DNA of 64,000 bases from Parapedobacter luteus (GTDB lineage: Bacteria; Bacteroidota; Bacteroidia; Sphingobacteriales; Sphingobacteriaceae), in contig NZ_FUYS01000011.1 in NCBI RefSeq assembly GCF_900168055.1, forward strand, positions 1 through 64,000. The letters run 5' to 3'. The notes under the pieces are model-generated. The model saw only the letters and a list, made by a program, of their open reading frames with translations, was not told the origin of the DNA and did not search any database. The first letter of the stretch is position 1. Each line of letters starts with the position of its first letter. Positions 18,162 to 27,069 of the stretch are shown here, piece after piece. Both the position numbers and the translations under genes were made by a program.

Positions 18162-19712
18162 TTATTGATTTGGCGCCACGGGAAACGTAATGGTGAATGT
18201 ACTCCCGGCTCCGACGGTACTTTTCACCTGGATATTGCCCTGGTGCTTCTGAACAATAGCCGCCACATACCCCAATCCCAAGCCAAACCCTTTGGCATTG
18301 TGGACATTGCCGGTAGGCACACGAAAGAAATTTTCAAATATGCGCTCGCGATATGCCGAGGGAATGCCAATGCCGTTGTCGCTCACGGCCAGCTGTACCA
18401 GGCCATTGCTGGTCAGCCCATAGGCGATTTCTATTTCGGGTATACCGGCTGTATATTTGAGGCTATTGTCTATCAGATTATAGACCACATTGGCCAAGTG
18501 AGCACGATCAGCCAAGGCCTCCACGTTGCTGTTGCTTTCCATTCTGACAGACAGCCTGGCGGCCTTTTTTTCCCACTGCGGCCGCATGTTTTCCACTACA
18601 TCATGCACCAGCTTTCCGATATCGGTTTTTTGCAAGGACAAGTTGAGATCGAGCCGTTCGAATGCAGCCATCTTTAATACCTTTTCCACCATCGCCGAAA
18701 TACGCTTCAGCTCATGATCGCAGATATCAAGATATTCCTTTGCCTGGTCCGGCTTGTTCATCACATCGAAATTCTTCATGGCCTCCACCGCCAATGACAC
18801 CGTAGCAATCGGTGTCTTAAACTCGTGTGTCATGTTGTTGATAAAATCGTTTTTGATAGCTGACAACCGTTTCTGCTGGAAAATAGTGCGAAGCATCGCC
18901 AGAAAAGCCCATGACGTAATCCCGATAATAATCAACGATGCCAATAGCGCCCAAAGCATATCGCGCAAGATGTAAACGACATCATTGCCGGTAGCTAACG
19001 TCAGCCGGTAGGGCTTGCGTATCCCCACCCTGATGGCTCCATGAATCACATCGGCCTGCCGCCCAAAGCGCGTGCTGTCCGAGATATACGTATCGCCCCG
19101 CCCGCTGAAATTACTCAATTTGAAGGCAAAGGGCGAACCGATACCGGCAGCCCGCAACAAGGAATCGACTTCACGAGCCAACGCGCCGCTCAACGCCGAA
19201 AATTCGTCGGCGGTATAATCATGCGCCGTATTGATGGTAAACAATTGTTTTGAGGTGTTTGCCCGCACCCGTATCTGCGAATCCCGGATAATGGAGTCTC
19301 CGACCCGCGCCCTGAACGCCACGACACTGTCCAAACTGATGTTGTGCGGGGTATCGACCGTATCCTCTAAATAAGCGAGCACAACCTTTGATTCGGCGAT
19401 GAATTTACGGTCTGTTAGCCGTTCGCCGTCCGGCATTTCCGGTTGCATGTGTGGCCCCGAAAGCAAAAAGTCCACTGTTCTGGCCAACCGGCCCGTGTCG
19501 CTTCTGCCCACACTGTCTAAAAAGCCCATCTCCCCCATGTCTGCCAACGCATGGCTACGTTCCATCCGCTTCATGATCTCGCGTACATCCCGTTCGAACT
19601 GCTGCGTGGACAGCTGATACGAATTATATAACCAATACCCCTGGAAAAGGAGTATCCCCGCCAAAGAACAGCTGACGATAATAACGATAAAACGTATCCT
19701 TTTGGACATCAT
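18162..19712 (-). CDS. Sensor histidine kinase
   Basis: The 516-residue protein has a membrane helix near residues 8-28, a periplasmic sensor region of about 230 residues, and a second helix (LLASLIIIGITSWAFLAMLR). The kinase core follows without a clear HAMP domain: H-box NNMTHEFKTPIATV, N-box NLIDNSLKYTAG, and G-boxes DNGIGIP and GFGLGLGYVAA. It should phosphorylate the response regulator encoded immediately downstream. Both genes are divergent from the GLPGLI operon, which they probably regulate. Confidence 0.95.
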   Translation of the reverse strand: MMSKRIRFIVIIVSCSLAGILLFQGYWLYNSYQLSTQQFERDVREIMKRMERSHALADMGEMGFLDSVGRSDTGRLARTVDFLLSGPHMQPEMPDGERLTDRKFIAESKVVLAYLEDTVDTPHNISLDSVVAFRARVGDSIIRDSQIRVRANTSKQLFTINTAHDYTADEFSALSGALAREVDSLLRAAGIGSPFAFKLSNFSGRGDTYISDSTRFGRQADVIHGAIRVGIRKPYRLTLATGNDVVYILRDMLWALLASLIIIGITSWAFLAMLRTIFQQKRLSAIKNDFINNMTHEFKTPIATVSLAVEAMKNFDVMNKPDQAKEYLDICDHELKRISAMVEKVLKMAAFERLDLNLSLQKTDIGKLVHDVVENMRPQWEKKAARLSVRMESNSNVEALADRAHLANVVYNLIDNSLKYTAGIPEIEIAYGLTSNGLVQLAVSDNGIGIPSAYRERIFENFFRVPTGNVHNAKGFGLGLGYVAAIVQKHQGNIQVKSTVGAGSTFTITFPVAPNQ

Positions 19713-19763
19713 CCTGCAAAGCTATGAAACCTGATAGCTTTTGAACGTGTTTGCCGAACAAAT

Positions 19764-19829
19764 ATAACACCGCTTAACACTCGTTAACAGTATTTAACAC
19801 ACGCGGGCGATGTTAACACTGCTTAACAC
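19764..19829. promoter_or_regulatory. Comb of TTAACAC direct repeats, candidate response-regulator sites
   Basis: TTAACAC or close variants start at 19764 (ATAACAC), 19774, 19784 (TTAACAG), 19794, 19813 and 19823, giving steps of 10, 10, 10, 19 and 10 bases. Such helical phasing of direct repeats is typical of OmpR/PhoB-type regulators. The site lies between the histidine-kinase start and the GLPGLI promoter, so the adjacent response regulator is the natural candidate binder. Confidence 0.7.
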
Positions 19830-19860
19830 TAAAAATAAAAATCCGCCGGCGGTACTCCCC

Positions 19861-19868
19861 TACTTTTG
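19861..19868 (+). promoter_or_regulatory. -7 promoter element of the GLPGLI operon
   Basis: TACTTTTG matches TAnnTTTG, lies 31 bases before the ATG at 19900 and 32 bases after the last TTAACAC box, so a regulator bound at those boxes would sit immediately upstream of RNA polymerase. Confidence 0.65.
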
Positions 19869-19899
19869 CATGCAAAACACGGTTTAAAAATTGAAGATT

Positions 19900-20838
19900 A
19901 TGACCATAAAAAACATCTCATTTGCAACCATCTTGGCGGGTGTTTCCACCTTCGGCCACCTATTTGCCGTCCGCGCCCAAGAAAGCGACGTGGCCTTGGC
20001 TCACGTCAAGTATGAGCTTGTCCACATCGACGACACCAACTTCCGAGACAATCCACGGCGGGAAGATATGATGCTCTATATTGGCCGACGATCAGCTATG
20101 TACAACAGCTTCACCCTCGCATCCACCCTGGAAAAAATGAAAAAGGAAATGGAAAGCCGCCAGCGAGCTGACGCCGCCAAGGCAGGTGCGGCAAACGGCC
20201 CCAGCCAATCCCGTTTTTTTGTCAGCTCACCCAATGTATCGAATGAGACGCTTTACCTTTTCCCTCAGGAAAACAACGCTTTTCTTACCAACCGGCTTGG
20301 CGCCAGTACTTACATTATCCCCCAGGAATACCCGCAGATCGACTGGCAAATCGGCGATGACGTCAAAGAAATCGGTGGCTATACCTGCCAACAGGCCATC
20401 GGCACATTCGGTGGGCGCGAATACACCGTATGGTTCGCTCCGGAACTACCCTTCCCCTATGGTCCTTGGAAGCTAAATGGCCTGCCCGGGCTCATCCTTG
20501 AGGCAGAAGACAGCAGGAAAGAAGTCATTTTCCGATACGCCGGTTTTGATAAGCAAGGAAGCGGCGGCATCGAAATCGCATTGCCCAGCGATGCGGCAAC
20601 GACGACAGCCAAAGAATTCGCGAAAGCCAAGGCAGCCTTTGACAAAAATCCTATGGCAAATGCCCTGCGCAATATCGAGGCGCCCGCAGGTGCCAACGTA
20701 GAACGCAAGATCGTACTGAAAGATCAGCATGGGCGCGAGCTGTCGCCAGAAGAATTTAACGCGATGCGTGAAATGGCCATGAAAGCGGGAAAAATGAAGC
20801 ACCCCAATAATCCGCTCGAATTACACGGTGATCGCTGA
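19900..20838 (+). CDS. GLPGLI-family protein
   Basis: The ATG at 19900 gives a protein of 312 residues with a signal peptide cut near AVRAQ. The defining motif is visible as WFAPELPFPYGPWKLNGLPG followed by LILEAED. GLPGLI proteins are exported Bacteroidota proteins of unknown mechanism that are regularly encoded next to a carboxypeptidase-regulatory-domain outer membrane protein, as here. Their closeness suggests a joint envelope function, and control by the divergent two-component system is likely. Confidence 0.92.
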   Translation: MTIKNISFATILAGVSTFGHLFAVRAQESDVALAHVKYELVHIDDTNFRDNPRREDMMLYIGRRSAMYNSFTLASTLEKMKKEMESRQRADAAKAGAANGPSQSRFFVSSPNVSNETLYLFPQENNAFLTNRLGASTYIIPQEYPQIDWQIGDDVKEIGGYTCQQAIGTFGGREYTVWFAPELPFPYGPWKLNGLPGLILEAEDSRKEVIFRYAGFDKQGSGGIEIALPSDAATTTAKEFAKAKAAFDKNPMANALRNIEAPAGANVERKIVLKDQHGRELSPEEFNAMREMAMKAGKMKHPNNPLELHGDR

Positions 20839-20909
20839 TCGGTGGCGTAAACAGTCACTGGATGGCCTGTGATTCATGGCCGTAAAGATATGCTATAAAA
20901 CGTCGATGT

Positions 20910-23591
20910 ATGAAAGCGACCTTGTTAATTATCATCCTACTACCCTTATGGTCTTTCCTTGCGTCCGCGCAAAACCGCGCGATTCGGGGCACATTGAAAA
21001 CGGCAGGGGGTGAGCCTGTTGCTTACGCCAGCGTAACCATCAAAAATGATCAACAGCGCATACTGGCTTTTAAGACCAGCGACAGCCACGGCGCCTTTAC
21101 GCTGGTATGGCGAGATACGGTCGATATTGCCGGGCTCCGCGTTGAAATCAACCACCTCGGCTACAAAAAAGTGTCGGTGCCGCTTGTGGCAGACCAACAT
21201 CACTACGACATCTTGATGACAGAGGAAGCCATCGATCTGGCAGAGGTGGAAGTCAAGAGCAGGCCAAAAATCAATTTGCGCGGCGATACACTGAGCTATG
21301 ACGTCGCTTCTTTCACCAAGCCCGAAGACCGTACCATTGAGGATGTATTGAAGCGCATGCCGGGCGTAGAGGTCGAAGAAAACGGCCAGATTAAGTATAA
21401 TGGCAAAGCCATATCCAATTTCTATGTGGATGGCGACGATTTGCTGGACGACAAGTATGCTATCGGCACGAAGACCATCCCTCACGCTATGGTCAAAGAC
21501 GTCGAAGTGATGCAAAACCATCAGCCCCTGAACGTATTACAGGGCAAGGCACTCAGCGAAAACGTAGCCCTCAATCTCAAAATCAGGGACGAAGCCAAAT
21601 TGAAGCTCACGGGGCAGGCCAAGCCGGGCGGTGGCCTTCCGAGCCAGTATGACGGGGAGTTAAACACCATCCTGTTCAACAAAAAATATAAAATGCTGAA
21701 TGTAGGCAAGGCCAACAACGTGGGCACTGACCTCGCCACGGATTTCACCGCATTCAATCAGGCAGGCAGGCGCGCCAACGCGGGCAATTCGCGCCCCGGC
21801 GAACTGCTTTCCTCCGGCACGGTGGGCAACCCGGCATTGCCTACGAACCGTTACTATTTCAACAATTCAGGTTCGCTGAATGCAAACAACCTGATGAATC
21901 TCCGAAGTGGGCTGCAACTCAAAGCCAATGTGGGACTATTGCTCGACAACAACAACATGGACTACCAAAGCACCCATGATCTTTATCTCGCCGATGACAC
22001 CATCCGGTACAGCGAAGTCCAACAAATCGACCGGAGCCCATTTCTTGTCGACATTTCGCTCAATGCACAAGCCAACAAGGCGACCTATTACCTCAACAAT
22101 GCACTCAAAATCGGCTACTCGGGTGAAACGGGCCATGCGGCCCTGGCCAGCAATGCAATGGCGATGAACCAACGAATCAGCCACCGCATACGTGATTTTT
22201 CCAATACCTTGGACTATATACCTGCCCTGCGCAACGGGAATATCCTAAGCGTCAATTGGTACCTGAACCATTTCAACCGCCCGCAAGCACTGAACATTGA
22301 GCCAGGCATCCACGCGGATGTCCTCAACCAGGGCCACCCGTTCGATGCCGTATCCCAACATACAGAGACGCCAACATGGTTCAATACGCTGGCTGTGGGT
22401 TACCGCATGCCAAACGGACGGATTATGCAAAGTTACCGGTTGAGCACACTTAGCGAATGGCAGCAACTCCTTTCGCTGCTCCGTCTGACACAGCACACCG
22501 GCGAACAGTCTGCCTACGTCGGGAGTACCGACAACAACCTACATTGGCAACGGCACAATGCCCAGCTCAACACCACGTACGAACTCAGGGAAAGCCGATG
22601 GGAGGCCCTGCTTTCCCTGCCACTTATCTGGCAGCGCATTGCGTATAAAGACGCTGGCTTCGGCCTTGATGAGACCAACGAACGGTTGCTGTTCAATCCA
22701 TTCTTCCGCGCGAAATACATGACCACCCCGGAAGACTACCTATCGGCAAGCTATACATACAGCAACCAAATGGGCAATATCAACGGCGTATACCGGGGCG
22801 CTGTCCTTACCAACTTTCGTAGTTTGCAGGCCAATGATGCGGCGTTGCAGGAACAATATGCGCATAACGTCGGCTTGAACTACAACTTTCAGCGCAACAT
22901 CAGCATGTTGTTTATGAATGCTGGCATTAGCTATACGCATGCCAAAGCAAACACCATTGCGTCCAACGTACAGACCGACAACATCTCGAGCACCGTCCTG
23001 CTACCTTACGAAAACGACGTGAGCACATTCACAGCGAACGCCGGCATCAGCAAGTATATCTTTGCTCTCGGTGCTACGGCAGGTTTAAAGAGCGCATGGA
23101 GCACGACACGCTTCAACCAGTTCCTCAACGATGAACTGCTCCCGTATAACAATGTGTCATTCAGCCTCACCCCGCTTTTCGAGGCACGGCTGTGGAACCG
23201 CATTAGTCTCCGCTATGAAGGCACAGGTACCTGGACGACCAGCAAGCTGGTAACGGGCGAAACGACCCTCCGCATGCCCGATAGGCAAATCAGCCGGTAT
23301 GACCAATCAGTGAATCTATTGTATTCACCTTTCCCCAATACGTTTTTGCGCCTGAGTGGCCGTCATCAATATACCAGCCAAGCGCAGGCGGAAGACATCA
23401 GCTATTTCTTCATGGATGCCAATATCCGGTACAAGTTGGATCCATGGAATACGGATATCGAATTGAATCTGACAAATCTCGCCAATATCACGGCGTATGA
23501 GACCTACAGTTTATCTGCCAACCAATTTGGTTATAGCCGGTACAACCTACGCGGGCGCATGGCCGTGCTTAAACTCGCGTTCAATTTATGA
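20910..23591 (+). CDS. Outer membrane beta-barrel protein with carboxypeptidase-like regulatory domain (TonB-receptor-like)
   Basis: The 893-residue protein has a signal peptide (LLIIILLPLWSFLASAQ), an N-terminal beta-sandwich of the CarboxypepD_reg type (RGTLKTAGGEPVAYASVTIK), and a plug-like segment with RTIEDVLKRMPGVEVEENGQ and YVDGDDLLDD. The rest is a barrel rich in alternating aromatic strands, ending in hydrophobic LKLAFNL. Such proteins resemble TonB-dependent receptors but often lack a clear TonB box. It probably forms an outer membrane complex with the GLPGLI protein encoded 71 bases upstream. Confidence 0.92.
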   Translation: MKATLLIIILLPLWSFLASAQNRAIRGTLKTAGGEPVAYASVTIKNDQQRILAFKTSDSHGAFTLVWRDTVDIAGLRVEINHLGYKKVSVPLVADQHHYDILMTEEAIDLAEVEVKSRPKINLRGDTLSYDVASFTKPEDRTIEDVLKRMPGVEVEENGQIKYNGKAISNFYVDGDDLLDDKYAIGTKTIPHAMVKDVEVMQNHQPLNVLQGKALSENVALNLKIRDEAKLKLTGQAKPGGGLPSQYDGELNTILFNKKYKMLNVGKANNVGTDLATDFTAFNQAGRRANAGNSRPGELLSSGTVGNPALPTNRYYFNNSGSLNANNLMNLRSGLQLKANVGLLLDNNNMDYQSTHDLYLADDTIRYSEVQQIDRSPFLVDISLNAQANKATYYLNNALKIGYSGETGHAALASNAMAMNQRISHRIRDFSNTLDYIPALRNGNILSVNWYLNHFNRPQALNIEPGIHADVLNQGHPFDAVSQHTETPTWFNTLAVGYRMPNGRIMQSYRLSTLSEWQQLLSLLRLTQHTGEQSAYVGSTDNNLHWQRHNAQLNTTYELRESRWEALLSLPLIWQRIAYKDAGFGLDETNERLLFNPFFRAKYMTTPEDYLSASYTYSNQMGNINGVYRGAVLTNFRSLQANDAALQEQYAHNVGLNYNFQRNISMLFMNAGISYTHAKANTIASNVQTDNISSTVLLPYENDVSTFTANAGISKYIFALGATAGLKSAWSTTRFNQFLNDELLPYNNVSFSLTPLFEARLWNRISLRYEGTGTWTTSKLVTGETTLRMPDRQISRYDQSVNLLYSPFPNTFLRLSGRHQYTSQAQAEDISYFFMDANIRYKLDPWNTDIELNLTNLANITAYETYSLSANQFGYSRYNLRGRMAVLKLAFNL

Positions 23592-23725
23592 GCGGGTCTA
23601 TCCATCGGGACGACGCACCTACATCCGGTTGGCAACGCGGTGAAGATTGATTAAGATAGGCATTGCATATCAAAGCTAATTTGTTTAAGTTTGTGTATCA
23701 GGTTCATTCATTTCATCCGCATACC

Positions 23726-24133
23726 ATGGAACATGGACAAACTCCCCAGAAACGAAAAAATCCCCTTCGGAAATTTATGATTATTGCTGGAATCGCTCTG
23801 CTCGTTATTGGTGCAGCACTGATTTGGTGGAATTACTATTATGTATTCGGCGAAGGCGTAAAATCCGGCCAACTCAACTATGTTGTCAAAAAGGGCAACA
23901 TCTTTAAGACTTACGAAGGCAAACTTATTCAGGTTGGGCTACGTTCGGCCACTGCTGGCGCCATCCAATCCAACGAATTTGAGTTTTCCGTTGAGGACGA
24001 CAGCATCGCCAACGTGCTGATGGTGAATAGCGGCAAGACATTTGACCTGCACTACAAAGAGTATAAAAAAGCCATTCCTTGGCGCGGGTTCAGCCCGTTC
24101 ATTGTAGATAGCATCATCGATATGCGGCCTTAG
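23726..24133 (+). CDS. Conserved hypothetical single-pass membrane protein
   Basis: From the ATG at 23726 the product has 135 residues: a basic head, one membrane helix (FMIIAGIALLVIGAALIWWN), and a soluble domain with GVKSGQLNYVVKKGNIFKTY and EGKLIQVGLRS. Proteins of this type are frequent and unnamed in Bacteroidota, sometimes mislabelled 6-phosphogluconate dehydrogenase. No catalytic motif is visible. Its last 20 bases overlap the convergent gene at 24114. Confidence 0.8.
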   Translation: MEHGQTPQKRKNPLRKFMIIAGIALLVIGAALIWWNYYYVFGEGVKSGQLNYVVKKGNIFKTYEGKLIQVGLRSATAGAIQSNEFEFSVEDDSIANVLMVNSGKTFDLHYKEYKKAIPWRGFSPFIVDSIIDMRP

Positions 24134-24572
24134 TGGCGACCGTTATTTCCGGATTTACTTCCAGCAGTGCGGAGACGAATGCCTCGTTGCTGTCTGGGGA
24201 AAAATAGATTTCGTCATACCGCTTGTATTTCACAACTACCCCTCTCCGCGCCAGGGCGGGTCTGAGTCCGGACCACATGGTTTCTCCTATGACGACTTCG
24301 CGTATTGCTGTGACGCGGATTTTCCCGCGGATCGGACCTGAGCGGAAATAGACAAAGGCTTCGTCTATCGAATAGCGGGTATCAAACCACAGCCAAAACA
24401 TAAGACCTATTACAAATCCCAATATAATGAGCCCTAAAACCTCTACTCCGTTGCCCGGCTGCCTGATACGGTTTAGTTCAGCAGCCAATACAAAGAGCAT
24501 CGTCAATACGGTGCCCCACATAACCACTGTAAACAGCGCATCTTTCCGGCTTTTGAAAACTTTCCGTGCCAT
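24114..24572 (-). CDS. PH-domain-like hypothetical membrane protein
   Basis: The 152-residue protein from the ATG at 24572 has two membrane helices (residues about 14-34 and 45-64) followed by a small beta-rich domain containing DTRYSIDEAFVYFRSGPIRG and IREVVIGETMWSGLRPALAR. This layout matches bacterial PH-like (DUF-type) membrane proteins. Function is unknown. Confidence 0.75.
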   Translation of the reverse strand: MARKVFKSRKDALFTVVMWGTVLTMLFVLAAELNRIRQPGNGVEVLGLIILGFVIGLMFWLWFDTRYSIDEAFVYFRSGPIRGKIRVTAIREVVIGETMWSGLRPALARRGVVVKYKRYDEIYFSPDSNEAFVSALLEVNPEITVATKAAYR

Positions 24573-24667
24573 GCCCAAAAATAAACAATGTTTTGCAATC
24601 AATTGGTGTAGTGATTAAGACGCATATTCCGTTGTACAAATCAATTAACAAAATAAACGGCGGCGCA

Positions 24668-25089
24668 ATGAAACAGCGGTTATCTATTTGGGTCAACCTA
24701 CTTTTCGTAGGTTCAGCCCTTTTTCTTGCCGGTTGCCAGAAGAACGAATCGGACGGTATCGTCATGATTTCCGCAATGTAAGCGGCGAAACGCTGAACAA
24801 TCTATCTGTCAATGGACAGCCTTTAGGCACTCTTTCGAATGGCAAGTCTTCGGGTGTCAGGCGGTTTGACGCATTCGGCACGGATTCCGGATTGCCGGAC
24901 TGTCAGATCGAAGCAACAGTGGACGACCAGCTATTGGAGGGAGTTTCCACGTTTTTCTGGTGCGCCACGGAGAAATCTGCGTTGAAACCGGGGCGATATA
25001 CCATTGAAATTACGCTATCTCCCTGGACCTCATATAACGAAGCCGGAGAACTAGTGACAAGCGACTATTTGTATTTACAGTTTAAATAG
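24668..25089 (+). pseudogene. Frameshifted small lipoprotein gene
   Basis: The first frame encodes a clear lipoprotein signal (WVNLLFVGSALFLAGCQKNE) and stops at 24781. The next frame, open through the same place, continues with sensible sequence (DFRNVSGETLNNLSVNGQPL to SDYLYLQFK) up to 25089. A single shift near 24755-24780 would join them into one lipoprotein of about 140 residues. It may be a true frameshift mutation or a sequencing error. I do not recognise the family. Confidence 0.7.
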
Positions 25090-25091
25090 GT

Positions 25092-25215
25092 TAATTCCCA
25101 AAATCTCACAGCGGGATTTAGACTTGCGCAGTTGGCCTTCCACGACAGCTACCTTTGCCGCCTGAAGCAGTACCTGTTCATTTTCCATTACTTCTGAAAG
25201 ATGTGCTGCCTGCTG
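25092..25215 (-). pseudogene. C-terminal remnant of a toxin-antitoxin antitoxin
   Basis: Minus-strand translation gives LSEVMENEQVLLQAAKVAVV then EGQLRKSKSRCEILG. This aligns with the C-terminus of the intact antitoxin at 26083 (ISEKEQVLLRRAEADIAEGR, then LHKFKSHREILG). The N-terminal half is missing, and the fragment abuts the last degenerate repeat of array 1. No toxin remnant follows. Confidence 0.65.
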
Positions 25216-25218
25216 AAA

Positions 25219-25625
25219 CACCTTTCAAATTGGGAGCTGTAACACCAGAAAGAAATATCGAATCCGCTCTCATATTGTATATACCTTTCAAATTGGGATC
25301 TGCAACACCGTATGAGGTTTGACGAATATGAGAAGAAAATTGTATATACCTTTCAAATTGGGATCTGCAACACCTAGCCAAGCTTGAAGCAAGGGTTGAC
25401 CAGCATTGTATATACCTTTCAAATTGGGATCTGCAACACCCAGTAAATACGTTCTTTATGTTGGATTGAAGTTGTATATACCTTTCAAATTGGGATCTGC
25501 AACACCTGACATTGCTTTCTTATCTAAGTTCAACAAGTTGTATATACCTTTCAAATTGTGGTCTGTAACACCAATCACACCCCTAGCACAACACATAATT
25601 GAGTTGTATATACCTTTCAAATTGG
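25219..25625 (-). CRISPR. Repeat-spacer array 1 (7 repeats, 6 spacers)
   Basis: Repeats of 36 bases start at 25274, 25339, 25405, 25471, 25537 and 25603 (plus strand: GTTGTATATACC, TTTCAAATT, then a variable part ending AACACC), with a degenerate end copy at 25221-25246. Spacers are 27-30 bases. Array 1 uses mainly the GGGATCTGC sub-type. Read on the minus strand, the repeat ends in TATACAAC before each spacer, and the first repeat (25603) is fused to the tracr-like element. Two repeat-spacer units are identical to units in array 3. Confidence 0.95.
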
Positions 25626-25735
25626 TTTCCACCACTACAGCAAGTTAGCGAATAAGCAAATTCGCAATAGAATAAAGTATTCAGTGAGTGTTAACCTGAC
25701 CTCACCTTGCGGCTGTACAAGCAGCCTCAAAGATT
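25626..25735 (-). ncRNA. tracrRNA-like element 1, fused to array 1
   Basis: On the minus strand the element reads GAGGCTGCTTGTACAGCC (hairpin at plus 25711-25726), then a GTGAG/CTCAC stem (25701-25705 with 25684-25688), then AATACTTTATT (25671-25681), then a GCGAAT/ATTCGC hairpin (25648-25665), then runs into the first repeat. The first hairpin closely resembles the GGCTGCTTGCATCAGCC hairpin of the Un1Cas12f1 tracrRNA as I recall it. ATACTTT can pair with AAAGGTAT in the minus-sense repeat, as an anti-repeat would. The RNA may act as a natural single guide for the first spacer. Confidence 0.75.
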
Positions 25736-25783
25736 TTAAAGAGCTTACAGGGCGTTTGTTATGTACGAAAGCTTAATCAATAC

Positions 25784-26073
25784 CTAATCCCATAGTGGCT
25801 CTTGGCGATTGTCAAACAAATACAGGAGTATAATTTTTGAATCGGTGACTTCGTAGACCAGAGACGTTTGTTTGGAAATGACACACCTTCTATATCTCGG
25901 GTTCACAGGTACAGCATGAAACAGATAAGGGTGCGTCTGAATTTTGCCAACCATATCGTCCAATTTTTTCAGAAAACGATTGACATACCGGTCGCCCAAT
26001 CACGCCCGATTATCGAAACTGTAGCTGATAAGGTTTCTTTGTAGGTTTCGGTATATTCGATTTTCTTAAACAC
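25784..26073 (-). pseudogene. RelE/ParE-type toxin gene with a frameshift
   Basis: A GTG at 26073, ten bases after the antitoxin stop, opens a frame reading VFKKIEYTETYKETLSATVS, then IIGRDW. The next frame continues GDRYVNRFLKKLDDMVGKIQ to YLFDNRQEPLWD, a RelE/ParE-type C-terminus. One extra G in the TGGG run (plus 25995-25997) would restore a continuous protein of about 96 residues. The toxin is therefore probably inactive, unless this is a sequencing error. Confidence 0.7.
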
Positions 26074-26082
26074 GAATCGGTA

Positions 26083-26292
26083 CTAACGACCCAATATTTC
26101 ACGATGGGATTTAAACTTGTGCAGTCGCCCTTCAGCAATATCCGCTTCTGCCCGCCGCAACAGCACCTGTTCTTTTTCACTGATTTCCTTCACAGGCTCT
26201 TGCGCATCGTAGGCAATATCCATAGCCTCCAAAATAGCCTTTATGGCCGCCCATTTCTTTTTACTATCAATATGCAAAGTCACCTGTGTCAT
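26083..26292 (-). CDS. Antitoxin of a RelE/ParE-type toxin-antitoxin module
   Basis: The 69-residue protein (ATG at 26292) has a short beta start (TQVTLHIDSKKKWAAIKAIL) and a charged helical C-terminus ending RLHKFKSHREILG, typical of antitoxins whose tail binds the toxin. The toxin-like gene lies 10 bases downstream but is frameshifted. It sits between array 2 and tracr-like element 1. A degraded copy of its C-terminus lies at 25092. Confidence 0.75.
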   Translation of the reverse strand: MTQVTLHIDSKKKWAAIKAILEAMDIAYDAQEPVKEISEKEQVLLRRAEADIAEGRLHKFKSHREILGR

Positions 26293-26337
26293 ATGAGTCA
26301 CGTTTAAAACAAAGATACCGATGAATTATCTTTTTTT

Positions 26338-27069
26338 AAAACACCTTTCAAATTGGGGCCACTAACAACCAAATAAACTCCTGATAATGAGTATTTCACG
26401 TTGTATATACCTTTCAAATTATGATGATCTGTAATACCTTTTTTCAAAAACCGACCCGTTGGCCAACGGTTGTATATACCTTTCAAATTGTGGTCTCTAA
26501 CACCTGTCTATTTCAATTAGTTACATGCTCATGAGTTGTATATACCTTTCAAATTGTGGTCAGTAACACCTATTTCAGGCGGATCCTGTGCAATCAAATA
26601 GTTGTATAAACTTTCAAATTTGGATCTGTAACACCTTCCTCGCCCGCAAGGAAAAGCAACAAGCAGTTGTATATACCTTCAAATTGGGGTCTGTAACGCT
26701 GCACAGAATTGGACATTTCTATATCGACTGTTGTATATACTTTCAATTGGCGTCAGTAACACCATACCGCTTGATAAATTCTGTTGTATATACCTTTCAA
26801 ATTGTGGTCATTAACACCGGTGTTTTTGAAAGCACTTTATTCGGGAGCGTTGTATATACCTTTCAAATTGTGGCCTGTAACACCAATTGATGGTACCGCA
26901 AAATGTGATACCTAGTTATATATACCCTTCAAATTGTGGTCTGTAACACCGCGCGCTGTGTTTGACGGAGATATCCCAGAGTTGTATATACCTTTCAAAT
27001 TTGGGTCTGTAAGACCTCAAACGAAATTGGCGACAGAAATACGTTGGTTGTAAATACCTTACAAATTGG
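26338..27069 (-). CRISPR. Repeat-spacer array 2 (12 repeats, 11 spacers, degenerate)
   Basis: Repeats start at 26400, 26469, 26535, 26601, 26666, 26730, 26783, 26849, 26915, 26981 and 27047, with a decayed end copy at 26338-26370. Repeat lengths vary: 39 bases at 26400 (three-base insertion), 35 at 26601 and 26666, 34 at 26730. Most spacers are 30 bases; the one at 26764-26782 has only 19. The repeat at 26666 ends AACGCT rather than AACACC. Read on the minus strand, the array follows tracr-like element 2. Confidence 0.95.

Noticed and set aside
26764-26914. Further related spacer pairs between arrays 2 and 3, such as 26885 and 28153
   Set aside because: Both contain ATTGAT and GCAAA and end near ATACCT, but alignment needs gaps and the match is not clearly above chance.
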